From contig CAWGHZ010000005.1 of assembly GCA_963822575.1 (NCBI GenBank), forward strand, positions 434,001 to 498,000: DNA of 64,000 nt. Direction: 5' to 3'. This DNA comes from CAWGHZ01 sp963822575 (GTDB lineage Bacteria > Pseudomonadota > Alphaproteobacteria > MPNO01 > DASWLB01). Shown here one piece after another: positions 1 to 10,981 of this stretch (position 1 is the stretch's first letter; the number at the start of each line of letters is the position of its first letter). Under the pieces are notes generated by a model that searched no databases, had not been told where the DNA came from, and saw only the letters and a program-made list of their open reading frames with translations. A program made the translations under genes and the position numbers.

Positions 1-139
1 TGTCGATCGAGTGGGTGACCTCGATGAAATCCGTCACCGGAACGCCCGCAGCGGTGAACCGGATCATCCAGTGCTCGCGCGCCGCACGGATCTTCGCGTC
101 GGGCTCGCCCTTCGCCTGGGTCTTGACCTGGGTCGCCAT
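1..139 (-). CDS. N-terminal fragment of a protein, possibly an alpha/beta hydrolase (runs off the window)
   Basis: Only the first 46 codons lie inside the window. The ATG at 139 follows an AGGAGG ribosome binding site at 144-150, so the start is well supported. The visible residues include AREHWMIRF and GVPVTDFIEV. This reminds me of the N-terminal helical region that precedes the core in some FrsA-like or aryl esterase-like alpha/beta hydrolases, but no catalytic motif is visible and the assignment is weak. The gene lies 32 bases downstream of the cupin gene on the same strand and is probably cotranscribed with it and possibly with katG. Confidence 0.6.
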   Translation of the reverse strand, partial: MATQVKTQAKGEPDAKIRAAREHWMIRFTAAGVPVTDFIEVTHSID

Positions 140-171
140 CGTTTCCTCCTGATTGCGGTTCGTGCCGCCCG

Positions 172-711
172 TCACGCCGCGACGGTGCCGAACTCCTTCA
201 CTTCGTGCTTCTCAGGCGCGAAGCGCTCGCGCGGGATGGCGTCGAGGTCGCAGCCGGTGACCCGCACCACCCACGCGCCTTCCGGCATGTAGGTGTTGTG
301 GATCTGACGCGGCCGGTAGGGCACCGCCATGCCTGGCGTGAGCCGGTAGGTGCGCTCCTTCTCGATCTCGGCGCGGCCGGGCGTCTTGCCGTCGTCGGTA
401 CGGCGCCACTCGGTCATGTCGGTGAAGCCGCGCGCGACGCCGTAGATCGCCCAGGAGGCGCCGTGGTTGTGCGGAGAGCCGGGGTTTTTCTGCGGCCGGT
501 GATGGTGGATCAGCACGTTGAAGCCGAGGGGATCGCGATAGACCACCTCGGCCGACTGGCCCTTTTCGGGGTCGAAATGCCTGGCGACGAAATCCGGATC
601 GACCAGGAGCGTTTCGAGTTGCTTCGCCACCTCGGCGCGGGCCGCGTCGGTTTCGCCGCCCTTGAGGATCTCGTGCGTGTCCTTGCAGAACTCTTCGAGC
701 GTGTACGGCAT
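172..711 (-). CDS. Cupin-fold protein, cysteine dioxygenase-like metal-binding family
   Basis: A 179-residue single-domain protein. The stretch SPHNHGASWAIYG near residue 80 is the metal-binding cupin motif 1 (H-x-H) typical of the double-stranded beta-helix family that includes cysteine dioxygenase and related thiol dioxygenases. A second histidine in RQIHNTY near residue 140 fits cupin motif 2. The ATG at 711 has a GGAG eight bases upstream. The protein is probably a cytoplasmic iron-dependent dioxygenase or a related metal-binding protein; the substrate cannot be told. It lies between katG (upstream, 129 bases away) and the partial gene at 139, all on the minus strand. Fold assignment is fairly safe; enzymatic activity is inference. 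Confidence 0.8.
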   Translation of the reverse strand: MPYTLEEFCKDTHEILKGGETDAARAEVAKQLETLLVDPDFVARHFDPEKGQSAEVVYRDPLGFNVLIHHHRPQKNPGSPHNHGASWAIYGVARGFTDMTEWRRTDDGKTPGRAEIEKERTYRLTPGMAVPYRPRQIHNTYMPEGAWVVRVTGCDLDAIPRERFAPEKHEVKEFGTVAA

Positions 712-840
712 GGCGCATCTCCCGCGAGTTGCCCGGATCAGGCGACCGAAGGATAGACCCGCCCGCGCGCGGCCGGCAAGCGCGGCGGCGGGCGCTGCCG
801 AAAGCCGGCAGCGCCCGAACGTCGTTAGACGCGCGAGGGA

Positions 841-3009
<2,169 letters not shown>

Positions 3010-3075
3010 TTGCTGCCTCCGAAAGGTGGTGTGATCCTGCACGCCGCGGCTCCCCGACGCCGGCGAGACTAAAAA

Positions 3076-3090
3076 TTAGAATTGTTCCAA
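3076..3090. promoter_or_regulatory. Possible peroxide/metal regulator site upstream of katG
   Basis: TTAGAA-TTG-TTCCAA is an imperfect inverted repeat (one mismatch) in an AT-rich island about 65 bases upstream of the katG start. AT-rich short palindromes of this kind are bound by Fur-superfamily regulators such as PerR, which control katG in many bacteria. No regulator gene is adjacent. The call rests on position and symmetry only. Confidence 0.3.
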
Positions 3091-3160
3091 AAACATGAAG
3101 CTTGCTTCGGGCAATTTCAAGGGGGCCATGGTTCCCTAGAACGAAACGCCCTCGCATCTG

Positions 3161-3188
3161 TTGACATGGATCAAATGTCGGCTATGCA
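3161..3188 (+). promoter_or_regulatory. Promoter with overlapping operator for the monooxygenase genes
   Basis: TTGACA at 3161-3166, a 16-base spacer and TATGCA at 3183-3188 form a sigma70-like promoter 40 bases before the ATG at 3228. A perfect inverted repeat GACAT-N7-ATGTC at 3163-3179 overlaps the -35 box and the spacer, the usual place for a repressor such as a TetR or MarR family protein. No such regulator is encoded nearby. The elements are seen in the sequence; their function is inferred. Confidence 0.5.
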
Positions 3189-3227
3189 CCCCGCTCCATC
3201 CTGTCGCAAACAACGGAAAGCGTGGTC

Positions 3228-4457
3228 ATGGACATCGCCATCGTCGGCGGCGGAATCGGCGGGCTGACCCTCGCCCTCGAGCTTCATCAGCGCGGCATCG
3301 CCTGCCGCGTCTACGAAAGTGCGCCCGAGGTGAAGGAGCTGGGCGTCGGCATCACCCTGCTGCCCCATGCGATGCGCGAGTTCACCGCGCTGGGGCTCGG
3401 CGACGCGCTCCTCGCCCAGGGCATCGAGAACAAGGAGAGCTGCTTCTTCAACCGGTTCGGCCAGCTCATTTATTCCGAGCCGCGCGGCAAATTCGCGGGC
3501 TACCGGATGCCGGAGGTCGGCATCCACCGCGGCCGGCTGCACATGACCCTCCTCGCCGCGGCGCGCGAACGGCTGCGCGCCGATGCGGTGATGACCGACC
3601 ATCACTGCGTCGGGCTCGACCAGTCGGGCGACAAGGTAACATTGCATTTCCGCGGCCGTCCGGACGTGGTGGCGGACATTGTCATCGGCTGCGACGGGGT
3701 GAACTCGGCGGTCCGGCGCAATTTCTACCCGGACGAGGAGCTGCGCTTCATCGGCATCAACACCTGGCGTGGCGTGAGCCGCATCCCGCCGTTCCTGTCG
3801 GGCCGGTCCTACGTGCGCGCGGGGTCGATCAGGACCGGCAAGATCGTGATCTACCCGATCGTCGACGACGTGGACGGCAAGGGCAACCAGCTCGTCAACT
3901 GGACGACGGAGGTGCTGCAGGATTCATACGAGCGCAACGACTGGAATAAGCCCGGCAAGCTCGACGACTTCATCGGCATCTACGAGAGCTGGAAGTTCGA
4001 CTGGCTGGACGTGCCCGACATGATCCGCCGGTCGGACGCGATCTTCGAATACCCGATGGTCGACAAGGACCCGGTGGACCGCTGGACGTTCGGGCGGGTC
4101 ACCCTGCTGGGCGACGCGGCGCACCCGATGTACCCGCGCGGCTCCAACGGCTCGGCCCAGGCGGTGATCGACGCGCGGACCCTGGCCGACCTTCTGGTCA
4201 AGGGCGGCGAAGCGTCCGGGGCGCTCGAAGCCTACCAGGCGGCACGCACGGGCCCCACCGCGCGGGTGGTGCGCACCAACCGCGAGACACCGCCCGACTT
4301 CATCATCATCAAGGTCGAGGAGCTGGTGGGCGACCGGCCGTTCGACGATCTCGACCGCTACATCACCCAGCCAGAACTCAAGCGCCTCTCGGACGACTAC
4401 AAGCGCATCGCCGGCTTTTCGCTGGAAGACGTGGCGCAGCCGGCCGGAGCGGGCTAA
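3228..4457 (+). CDS. FAD-dependent aromatic-ring monooxygenase (first of a tandem pair)
   Basis: Single-component flavoprotein hydroxylase of the PHBH/salicylate hydroxylase group, about 409 residues. It has the N-terminal dinucleotide-binding motif IVGGGIGG (residues 4-11), the central DG motif in GCDGVNSAVR and the FAD-binding GD motif in LLGDAAHPMYP. The ATG at 3228 is preferred because GGA at 3215 lies at a suitable distance; a GTG at 3222 is also in frame. The next gene (4497-5708) is a close paralogue in the same orientation, 39 bases downstream. The substrate is probably a phenolic or heteroaromatic acid but cannot be determined. An operator-like repeat lies in its promoter, which suggests substrate-controlled expression. 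Confidence 0.9.
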   Translation: MDIAIVGGGIGGLTLALELHQRGIACRVYESAPEVKELGVGITLLPHAMREFTALGLGDALLAQGIENKESCFFNRFGQLIYSEPRGKFAGYRMPEVGIHRGRLHMTLLAAARERLRADAVMTDHHCVGLDQSGDKVTLHFRGRPDVVADIVIGCDGVNSAVRRNFYPDEELRFIGINTWRGVSRIPPFLSGRSYVRAGSIRTGKIVIYPIVDDVDGKGNQLVNWTTEVLQDSYERNDWNKPGKLDDFIGIYESWKFDWLDVPDMIRRSDAIFEYPMVDKDPVDRWTFGRVTLLGDAAHPMYPRGSNGSAQAVIDARTLADLLVKGGEASGALEAYQAARTGPTARVVRTNRETPPDFIIIKVEELVGDRPFDDLDRYITQPELKRLSDDYKRIAGFSLEDVAQPAGAG

Positions 4458-4496
4458 CGTTCCCGCCGATCCGAGGACGGCGAGAGGGAGGGCGGC

Positions 4497-5708
4497 ATGG
4501 AGATTGCGATCGTCGGCGGCGGGATCGGCGGGCTGACCCTCGCCCTTGCCCTGCACCAGCGTGGCATCCCCTCGCGCATCTACGAGGGCGTGGCCGAGGT
4601 GAAGGAGCTGGGGGTCGGGATCACACTTCTGCCGCACGCGATGCGCGAATACCGGGCACTCGGGCTCGACGGGATTCTGATCGCCCAGGGCATCGAGACG
4701 CGCGAAGCCAGCCACTTCAACCGGTTCGGCCAGCTCATCCATTCCGAACCGCGCGGCCAGTTCGCCGGCTACGCGGTGCCGGAGGTGATGATCCACCGCG
4801 CCAGGCTGCATCTCACGCTGTGGAACGCCGCGATCGAGCGGCTGGGCGCCGACCGCGTGCTGACCGGCCACGAATGCGTCGGGCTCGACCAGACGGACGA
4901 CAAAGTGACGCTGCACTTCCGCGACCGGCCGGACGTGGCGGCGGACGTCGTCATCGGCTGCGACGGGGTGAATTCCGCGGTGCGGCGGGAATTCTATCCC
5001 AATGAGAAGCTGGCGTTCGGCGGCATCAACACCTGGCGCGGCGTCGCCTATCACGAGCCGTTCCTCTCGGGCGCGACCTATGTGCGCGCCGGCGCGATGG
5101 GCACCGGCAACATCGTGATCTATCCCATCGAGGACGACGTTGACGGCAAGGGCACTCAGCTCATCAACTGGACGACCCAGGTCCACCAGCCGGGGTTCGA
5201 GGCCAACGACTGGAACCGCAAGGGCAAGATCGAGGATTTCATCCACATCTACGAGAGCTGGAAATTCGACTGGCTCGATGTGCCCGACCTGATCCGCAAA
5301 TCGCACGTGCTGTTGGAATATCCGATGATCGACAGGGACCCGGTCGGCCGCTGGACCTTCGGGCATGTGACCTTGCTGGGCGACGCCGCGCACCCGATGT
5401 ACCAGCGCGGCTCCAACGGGTCGGCCCAGGCGGTGATCGACTCGCGTGTGCTGGCCGACGCGATGGCAAAGGAGGCCGACCCGCGCGCGGCCTTCGCCGC
5501 CTACGAGGCCGCGCGGCGCGAGGTGACGGCACGAATCGTCGAGACCAACCGCACCACGCCGCCCGACTACATGATCATCCGGGTCGAGGAGCTGGTGGGC
5601 GACCGGCCGTTCGACGACCTCGACAAGTACATCACTAAGGTCGAGCTCGACCGGATGCTCGAGGACTACAAGCGCGTCACCGGCTACGCCCGCGCCGACG
5701 TCGCGTGA
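4497..5708 (+). CDS. FAD-dependent aromatic-ring monooxygenase (second of a tandem pair)
   Basis: A 403-residue paralogue of the preceding gene with the same three flavin signatures: IVGGGIGG at residues 5-12, GCDGVNSAVR and LLGDAAHPMY. Most of the length aligns without gaps and large blocks are identical, for example near the C-terminus (RVEELVGDRPFDDLD), so the pair arose by tandem duplication and has since diverged. A GAGAGGGAGG ribosome binding region lies just before the ATG at 4497. The two could act on successive or related substrates, or form a mixed oligomer; the sequence does not decide. The convergent hydrolase gene begins its 3' end 14 bases downstream. Confidence 0.9.
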   Translation: MEIAIVGGGIGGLTLALALHQRGIPSRIYEGVAEVKELGVGITLLPHAMREYRALGLDGILIAQGIETREASHFNRFGQLIHSEPRGQFAGYAVPEVMIHRARLHLTLWNAAIERLGADRVLTGHECVGLDQTDDKVTLHFRDRPDVAADVVIGCDGVNSAVRREFYPNEKLAFGGINTWRGVAYHEPFLSGATYVRAGAMGTGNIVIYPIEDDVDGKGTQLINWTTQVHQPGFEANDWNRKGKIEDFIHIYESWKFDWLDVPDLIRKSHVLLEYPMIDRDPVGRWTFGHVTLLGDAAHPMYQRGSNGSAQAVIDSRVLADAMAKEADPRAAFAAYEAARREVTARIVETNRTTPPDYMIIRVEELVGDRPFDDLDKYITKVELDRMLEDYKRVTGYARADVA

Positions 5709-5721
5709 TGTCCGCGCCCGC

Positions 5722-6651
5722 TCAGTGCCCCCGATACACCGGCGCGGGCTGAGCGAAGAACGCCGCCAGGATGTGATAGACGAGCCGGTAGTTCTTCTGC
5801 TGGAACGAGGCGTGCGCGATGCCGGGCATGACCGCGAACTGCTTGTCCGGGTTAGGCAGGCGGGCGAAGAAGGCCATCAGGTCCTCGACGGACGCGATGC
5901 CGTCATACTCACCGCGCATGATGATAGTGGCGGCCGCGATCTTCGCCGGATCGACAAGGGGCAGCTTGGAACACATGTCGACATAGGTGCCGGTCGGCAC
6001 GGAATCGTCGAGCGCCAGGATCGCGTCGGCGAACGCCTCGACCACGTTGTCGTTGGCCGTGCCCGGATGGTCGCGGGTGAAGATCGAGCGCACGAAGGCG
6101 CGATCGATGGGGCGGCGATTGTTCGCCATGTATTCCGGCAGGCGCTTCTTGCGGTCGGCAAGGGTGGGGCTGCCCTCGCCGGTCCAGACCATCGCGTCCA
6201 GCGCAAGTCGGGCGACGCGGTCGGGCCGGTTCTGGGCGAAGAGAGCGGCGCGGAGCGCGCCGGACGAGATGCCGTAGACCAGGAGCGGCGCCGGCCCGTC
6301 CACGGTCGCAATGTAGTCGGAAGCGGCCGCGAGGTCGTCGGCGCCGTTGGCGATGCCGCAGTTGATTGGGCGCGTCTTGTCGGAGCGCCCATACCCCTCC
6401 ATGTCGACGCACCAGGTCACGTAGCCCTGGCGCGCGAACCACTCCATCACCGAGGAATCGTCGCTGCCGGGCACGGCGAGGTCGAAGGTTGGCTGCGACG
6501 CCATCGACGAGCCGTGCACGAACAAAATCGTCCCGCGGAGTGCGCCCGTCGGGGCAGCCGGCGCCTTGCGCCAAAGGAACAGCCGGACGTCGCCCTTGTG
6601 CGTCCAATGTTCGGCCGCGCGAACGTCCTGGGCCATTGCCCGTTCCGCCAT
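5722..6651 (-). CDS. Alpha/beta hydrolase
   Basis: A 309-residue serine hydrolase with the usual order of motifs: oxyanion-hole region FVHGSS near residue 47, nucleophile elbow YGISSGAL with the catalytic serine, an Asp candidate in RGEYDGIAS and the catalytic His in PGIAHASF near the C-terminus. There is no signal peptide, so it should be cytoplasmic. Two in-frame methionines (codons 1 and 6) leave the start slightly uncertain. It is convergent with the monooxygenase pair and may cleave an ester, lactone or C-C bond in the same pathway, as hydrolases often do after ring hydroxylation; this link is inference from position. Confidence 0.85.
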   Translation of the reverse strand: MAERAMAQDVRAAEHWTHKGDVRLFLWRKAPAAPTGALRGTILFVHGSSMASQPTFDLAVPGSDDSSVMEWFARQGYVTWCVDMEGYGRSDKTRPINCGIANGADDLAAASDYIATVDGPAPLLVYGISSGALRAALFAQNRPDRVARLALDAMVWTGEGSPTLADRKKRLPEYMANNRRPIDRAFVRSIFTRDHPGTANDNVVEAFADAILALDDSVPTGTYVDMCSKLPLVDPAKIAAATIIMRGEYDGIASVEDLMAFFARLPNPDKQFAVMPGIAHASFQQKNYRLVYHILAAFFAQPAPVYRGH

Positions 6652-7289
6652 CGACTTGTCCCTTCTGCCGATCCAGCGTCACTCTGACGGGCACTGCCCG
6701 ACCGGGCAACGTGAAAGACACGCGTCCGCATATGCCCAAAACGTTTGGTGAGCCGGCGGCAATTGTTCTCTTTTTAGAGACTATCTGAAGCAATGTTATC
6801 CACAGGGTTGCGCCCGTGGATGGTGACCAAACCGTGATCCAGGCCTTTGGTCACAGTCCAGACATTGGAAAACCCGCAGCCAGCCGTGCATCCATGCTCT
6901 TGACGACTTATCGAAGTCGGCATAAACACAAGCGGGTCAGCAAGGTTGACTCTTCTTCGGGACTTCGCTCGCGGCTCGCCCGTTTCCATACCGTACACGA
7001 TCGCCGCCTCTTGGCGGTCATCGACGGACGAGGGGACGGTCATCCGTGGAAGGAGTCAACCGTATGTCTGGCGGGACGTGGCGACTGGGATCGCCGTCCG
7101 GCAGGCGGACCAGGGACGCAACGATGGAAGGATCCCGTGTCGCAATGACCAACGGGCCGGGAAGCCGGCCCCCGCGGCGTGTCGCCGATGATGGCCACGC
7201 CAACGCACGCGTCCGGCGGTGCGACCGCCGCCACTGACCGGACGCCCGCAGCGTTTTCCTCCTCCCAACCTCATCGAAAGAACACGAAC
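6652..7289. other. Long non-coding stretch between hydrolase and galE
   Basis: No convincing gene; the open frames here lack ribosome binding sites and protein-like composition. It contains a DnaA-box-like TTATCCACA at 6795-6803, a weak promoter candidate pointing to galE (TTGACG at 6900-6905, 17-base spacer, TAAACA at 6923-6928), a GCCGCC-TCTT-GGCGG hairpin near 7003-7020 and a GGGCCGG-GAAG-CCGGCCC hairpin near 7153-7170. A long 5' leader for galE is possible. Confidence 0.4.
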
Positions 7290-8423
7290 ATGGTCGGCGC
7301 GCGTCGTCGGCAACGGGGCAAGACGAGCCCCCGTGCGGTACTGGTCACCGGCGGGGCCGGTTACGTCGGAAGTCACACCTGCAAGGCGCTTTTCGCGGCC
7401 GGCTACACGCCGGTCACCTACGACAACCTGTCGCGCGGCCATGCCGATGCGGTGCGCTGGGGGCCGCTGGTCAAGGGCGACGTCGCCGACCGGGCGCTGC
7501 TCGTCCGCACCATCCAGGAATACGGCATCGATGCCGTCGTGCATTTCGCCGGCTTCGCCTATGTCGGCGAGTCGATGATCGCGCCGGAAATCTATTTCCG
7601 CAACAATTTCGCCGATCCCCTCGCCCTGCTCCAGGCGATGATGGAGACCGGCGTGCGCGACATCGTGTTCTCGTCCACCTGCGCCACATACGGCATCCCG
7701 CAATCGGTGCCCATCGCCGAGGACCATCCGCAGTCGCCCATCAATCCCTACGGCGAGTCCAAGCTAATGTTCGAGCGCGCCGTGCGCTGGTACGGCGAGA
7801 TTCGCGGACTGCGCTGGGTGTCGCTGCGCTACTTCAACGCGGCAGGCGCCGACCCCGACGGCGAGTTGGTCGAGAACCACGAACCCGAGACGCATCTGAT
7901 CCCGCTCGCCATCCGCGCCGCGCTGGGGCACGCGCGTGAGCTGGTGCTCAACGGCACCGACTACCCGACGCCGGACGGCACGGCGGTGCGCGACTTCATC
8001 CATGTCTCCGACCTCGCCGACGCGCACGTGCGGGCGCTCGTCTATCTCGAGTCCGACTGCGCCAGCGCCGCGTTCAACCTGGGCACCGGCAACGGCCACT
8101 CGGTACGCGATGTGATCGCCGCCGTCGAGCGGGGCACCGGGCGCCGCGTGCCGGTGCGCGCCGCGCCGCGACGGCCGGGCGACCCGGCGGTGCTGGTGGC
8201 CGACGCGGTGCGCATGCGCGCCGCGACCGGCTGGACGCCGCGCCGCTCGGCGCTCGACACCATCGTGGAGACCGCGCTAATCGGGCAGGAAAGCCAGGCG
8301 CACACGCATGGCCACGCGCCCATCCCGGCGCTCCCGCCGCTTCCGGCGGCTGTGGCCGGGCCGGGCGCCGCGGCCGTGGTCGACGCCGCGACACCAAGCA
8401 TCCGCCTTGCGCCGATCGACTGA
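7290..8423 (+). CDS. galE: UDP-glucose 4-epimerase family protein
   Basis: Extended short-chain dehydrogenase that interconverts UDP-glucose and UDP-galactose, supplying precursors for surface polysaccharide. The 377-residue product has the NAD-binding motif TGGAGYVGSHT near residue 18, the SSTCATYG strand and the catalytic YxxxK in NPYGESK. The ATG at 7290 is chosen because the nucleotide-binding strand starts a short way downstream; a longer frame from 7179 lacks a good ribosome binding site. The last 40 residues are a Pro/Ala-rich tail absent from typical GalE and likely disordered. It heads a run of carbohydrate genes to 13925. Family certain; exact sugar specificity inferred. Confidence 0.88.
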   Translation: MVGARRRQRGKTSPRAVLVTGGAGYVGSHTCKALFAAGYTPVTYDNLSRGHADAVRWGPLVKGDVADRALLVRTIQEYGIDAVVHFAGFAYVGESMIAPEIYFRNNFADPLALLQAMMETGVRDIVFSSTCATYGIPQSVPIAEDHPQSPINPYGESKLMFERAVRWYGEIRGLRWVSLRYFNAAGADPDGELVENHEPETHLIPLAIRAALGHARELVLNGTDYPTPDGTAVRDFIHVSDLADAHVRALVYLESDCASAAFNLGTGNGHSVRDVIAAVERGTGRRVPVRAAPRRPGDPAVLVADAVRMRAATGWTPRRSALDTIVETALIGQESQAHTHGHAPIPALPPLPAAVAGPGAAAVVDAATPSIRLAPID

Positions 8424-8435
8424 CCCGAGCCGGCC

Positions 8436-10981
8436 ATGGCACATTCGGCCCAGGACGGCCTCGCGAAACCGCTCGGCGGCGCCGCGCCGCGCGCGGCCGG
8501 CGCGCCGCCGCGCGTGCGTGCGCACGGCAAGTTCTTCTTCGCCGGCGATGAGAAGCTCTACCTCAAAGGCGTGACCTACGGCCCGTTCCGCCCCGACGGG
8601 GCGGGCGAGATGTACGGCGCGCGCGAGACGGCCAGCCGCGACCTCGCCCGGATGGCCGAGAACGGCATCAACACGATCCGCACCTACACGGTGCCGCCGC
8701 GCTGGCTGGTCGACCTCGCCGCCGGGCAGGGGCTGCGCATGCTGGCCGGCGTGCCGTGGGAACAGCACGTCGCCTTCCTCGATTCGTCCGCCACCCGCCG
8801 GCGCATCCGGCGTACGGTGACGGAAGCGGCGCGCGGCCTCGCCGCCCATCCGGGCGTGCTCGGGCTTGCCGTGGGCAACGAGATCCCGGCGCCGATCGTC
8901 CGGCTTTACGGCGCTACGCGGATCGAGCGCTTCATCGCCGAGCTTGCCGACGCCGCAAAGCAGGCGGACCCGGAGGCGCTCGTCACCTACGTCAACTACC
9001 CGACGACCGAGTATCTCGAGCTGCCGTTCCTCGATTTCATGGCGTTCAACGTCTATCTCGAACAAGAGGCCGACTTCCGCGGCTATCTGCGCCGGCTGCA
9101 GAATTTGGCGGGCGAGCGGCCGCTGGTGCTGGGCGAGCTGGGGCTCGACAGCCGGCGCAACGGCCTGGAAAAGCAGGCGGAGACGCTCGAATTCGCAGCT
9201 CCGCGCGACGTTCGGCGCGGGCGCGGCCGGCGCGTTCGTGTATGGCTGGACCGACGAGTGGCACCGCGGCGGGCACGAGATCGAGGACTGGGATTTCGGC
9301 CTGACGACGCGCGCGCGCGAGCCGAAGCCCGCGCTCGACACCGTGCGCCGCGCCTTCGCCGAGGCGCCGTTCCGCCGCGGGCTGGAATGGCCGCGCATCT
9401 CGGTGGTGGTGTGCAGCTACAACGGCGCGCGCACCATCCGCGACACGCTCGACCACCTGGCGAAGAATCGACTACCCGGACTACGAGGTCATCGTCATCG
9501 ACGACGGCTCGAAGGACGAGACCGCGAAGATCGCCGCGTCCTATCCCGGCGTGCGCGTGATCTCGACCGAGAACCGCGGGCTTTCGGCGGCGCGCAACGC
9601 CGGCCTCGAAGTCGCGACCGGCGAGATCGTCGCCTACACCGACGACGATGCCTATCCCGACCGCGACTGGCTGCGCTTCGTCGCCGCCGGGTTCCGCAAC
9701 TCGAACCACGTGGGCATCGGCGGGCCGAACATCGCGCCCTACGACGACGGGTTCATCGCGCAATGCGTGGCCGCCGCGCCGGGCGGACCGCTGCACGTGC
9801 TGGTCGACGACGAGACGGCCGAGCACATCCCGGGCTGCAACATGTCGTTCCGCGCTGAGGCGTTGCGCGCGATCGGCGGATTCGACCGGCGCTACCGCGC
9901 CGCAGGCGACGACGTGGACGTATGCTGGCGTCTGCAGGACAGGGGCTGGACCATCGGCTTCCACCCGGGCGCGGCGGTGTGGCACCACCGGCGCAACTCG
10001 GCCCGCGCCTTCTGGCGCCAGCAGATCGGCTATGGCCGCGCTGAGGCGCTGCTGGAGGAGAAGTGGCCCGAGCGCTACAACGCGGTCGGTCACCTGTTCT
10101 GGCGCGGTCGCATCTACGGGCCGGGCCTGACGCGGCCCCTCCTGATGGCCGAGCACGTCTATCACGGACCGTGGGGCGCGGCGCCGTTCCAGGGGCTCTA
10201 CCGCTCCGGTCCGACCGCGCTGACCGCCCTGCCGCTGATGCCGGAATGGTACCTGCTGGTCGCGGCACTGGCTGTAGCCGGCGCCTTCGCTTGGTCGTGG
10301 CACCCGCTGGCGTGGGCCGCGTGGGCAGTGCCGGTCTGCCTCGCCGTCTCGGTCGTGCAGGCGGTGGCCAGCGCGCGCGTCGCGCTCGACATGCGCCAGC
10401 GCCACGGCGCGCGGAACCTGCGGGCGCTGGCGCTCGCCGCCGCGTTCCATCTGATGCAGCCCGTGGCGCGGCTGCGCGGCCGCATCCGCTTCGGGCTGAC
10501 GCCGTGGCGGCGCCGGGCGCAGGGCACGTTCGCCTGGCCATGGCCCGCCCGGGTCGCGATCTGGGCGGAGCGTTGGACGGCGCCCGAAATACGGCTTGCC
10601 GCGCTGATGACCGAGCTGCGCGCCGACAAGAGCTGCGTCGCCGCCGGCGGGCCGTTCGACCGCTGGGATTTGGAGGTGCGCTCGGGCCTGCTCGGTGGGG
10701 CGCGCGTCCTGATGGCGCCGGAGGAGCATGGCGCCGGGCGCCAGAACGTGATCTTCCGCATCTTCCCGTTCGCGACGGCGACGGTGAAGGTGGCGGTCGC
10801 AGCCCTTCTCGGGCTTGCGGCGCTGGCCGCCGGCGATGCCGCGTGGACCGCCGCCGCCGCCCTGGCGCTCGCCGGACTCGGCGTCGCCGGGATGGCGGCG
10901 CACACGGCGGGGCTCGCCATGGGCGCAATCCGTGCGTCGCTCGACCGGCAGCGCACCGAGGTAGCGCGGGAAACGTCATGA
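8436..10981 (+). CDS. Glycoside hydrolase / family 2 glycosyltransferase fusion (reading frame broken twice)
   Basis: Read as one protein of about 847 residues after removing two single-base insertions, near 9192 and at 9466. The N-terminal half is a TIM-barrel glycosidase-like domain with GVTYGPF, an acid/base candidate in AVGNEIP and a nucleophile candidate in LGELGLD, followed by VYGWTDEWHRGG. The second half is a GT-A glycosyltransferase: ISVVVCSYNG, the nucleotide-binding VIVIDDGSKDE, TDDDAYPD, and PGCNMSFR with a D-rich acceptor region. The last third has hydrophobic segments that may anchor it in the inner membrane. The stop overlaps the ABC exporter start (ATGA). Such fusions occur in polysaccharide clusters. 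Whether the breaks are real or sequence errors is unsettled; errors are more likely given similar shifts in essential genes. Confidence 0.8.

Noticed and set aside
6795..6803. Replication origin from a DnaA box (also one at 59283-59291)
   Set aside because: Single boxes without a cluster, AT-rich unwinding region or dnaA/gyr/hem genes nearby.
7046..7237. Small open frames in the galE leader
   Set aside because: Low-complexity Arg/Gly text, overlapping frames on both strands and no consistent start signals.
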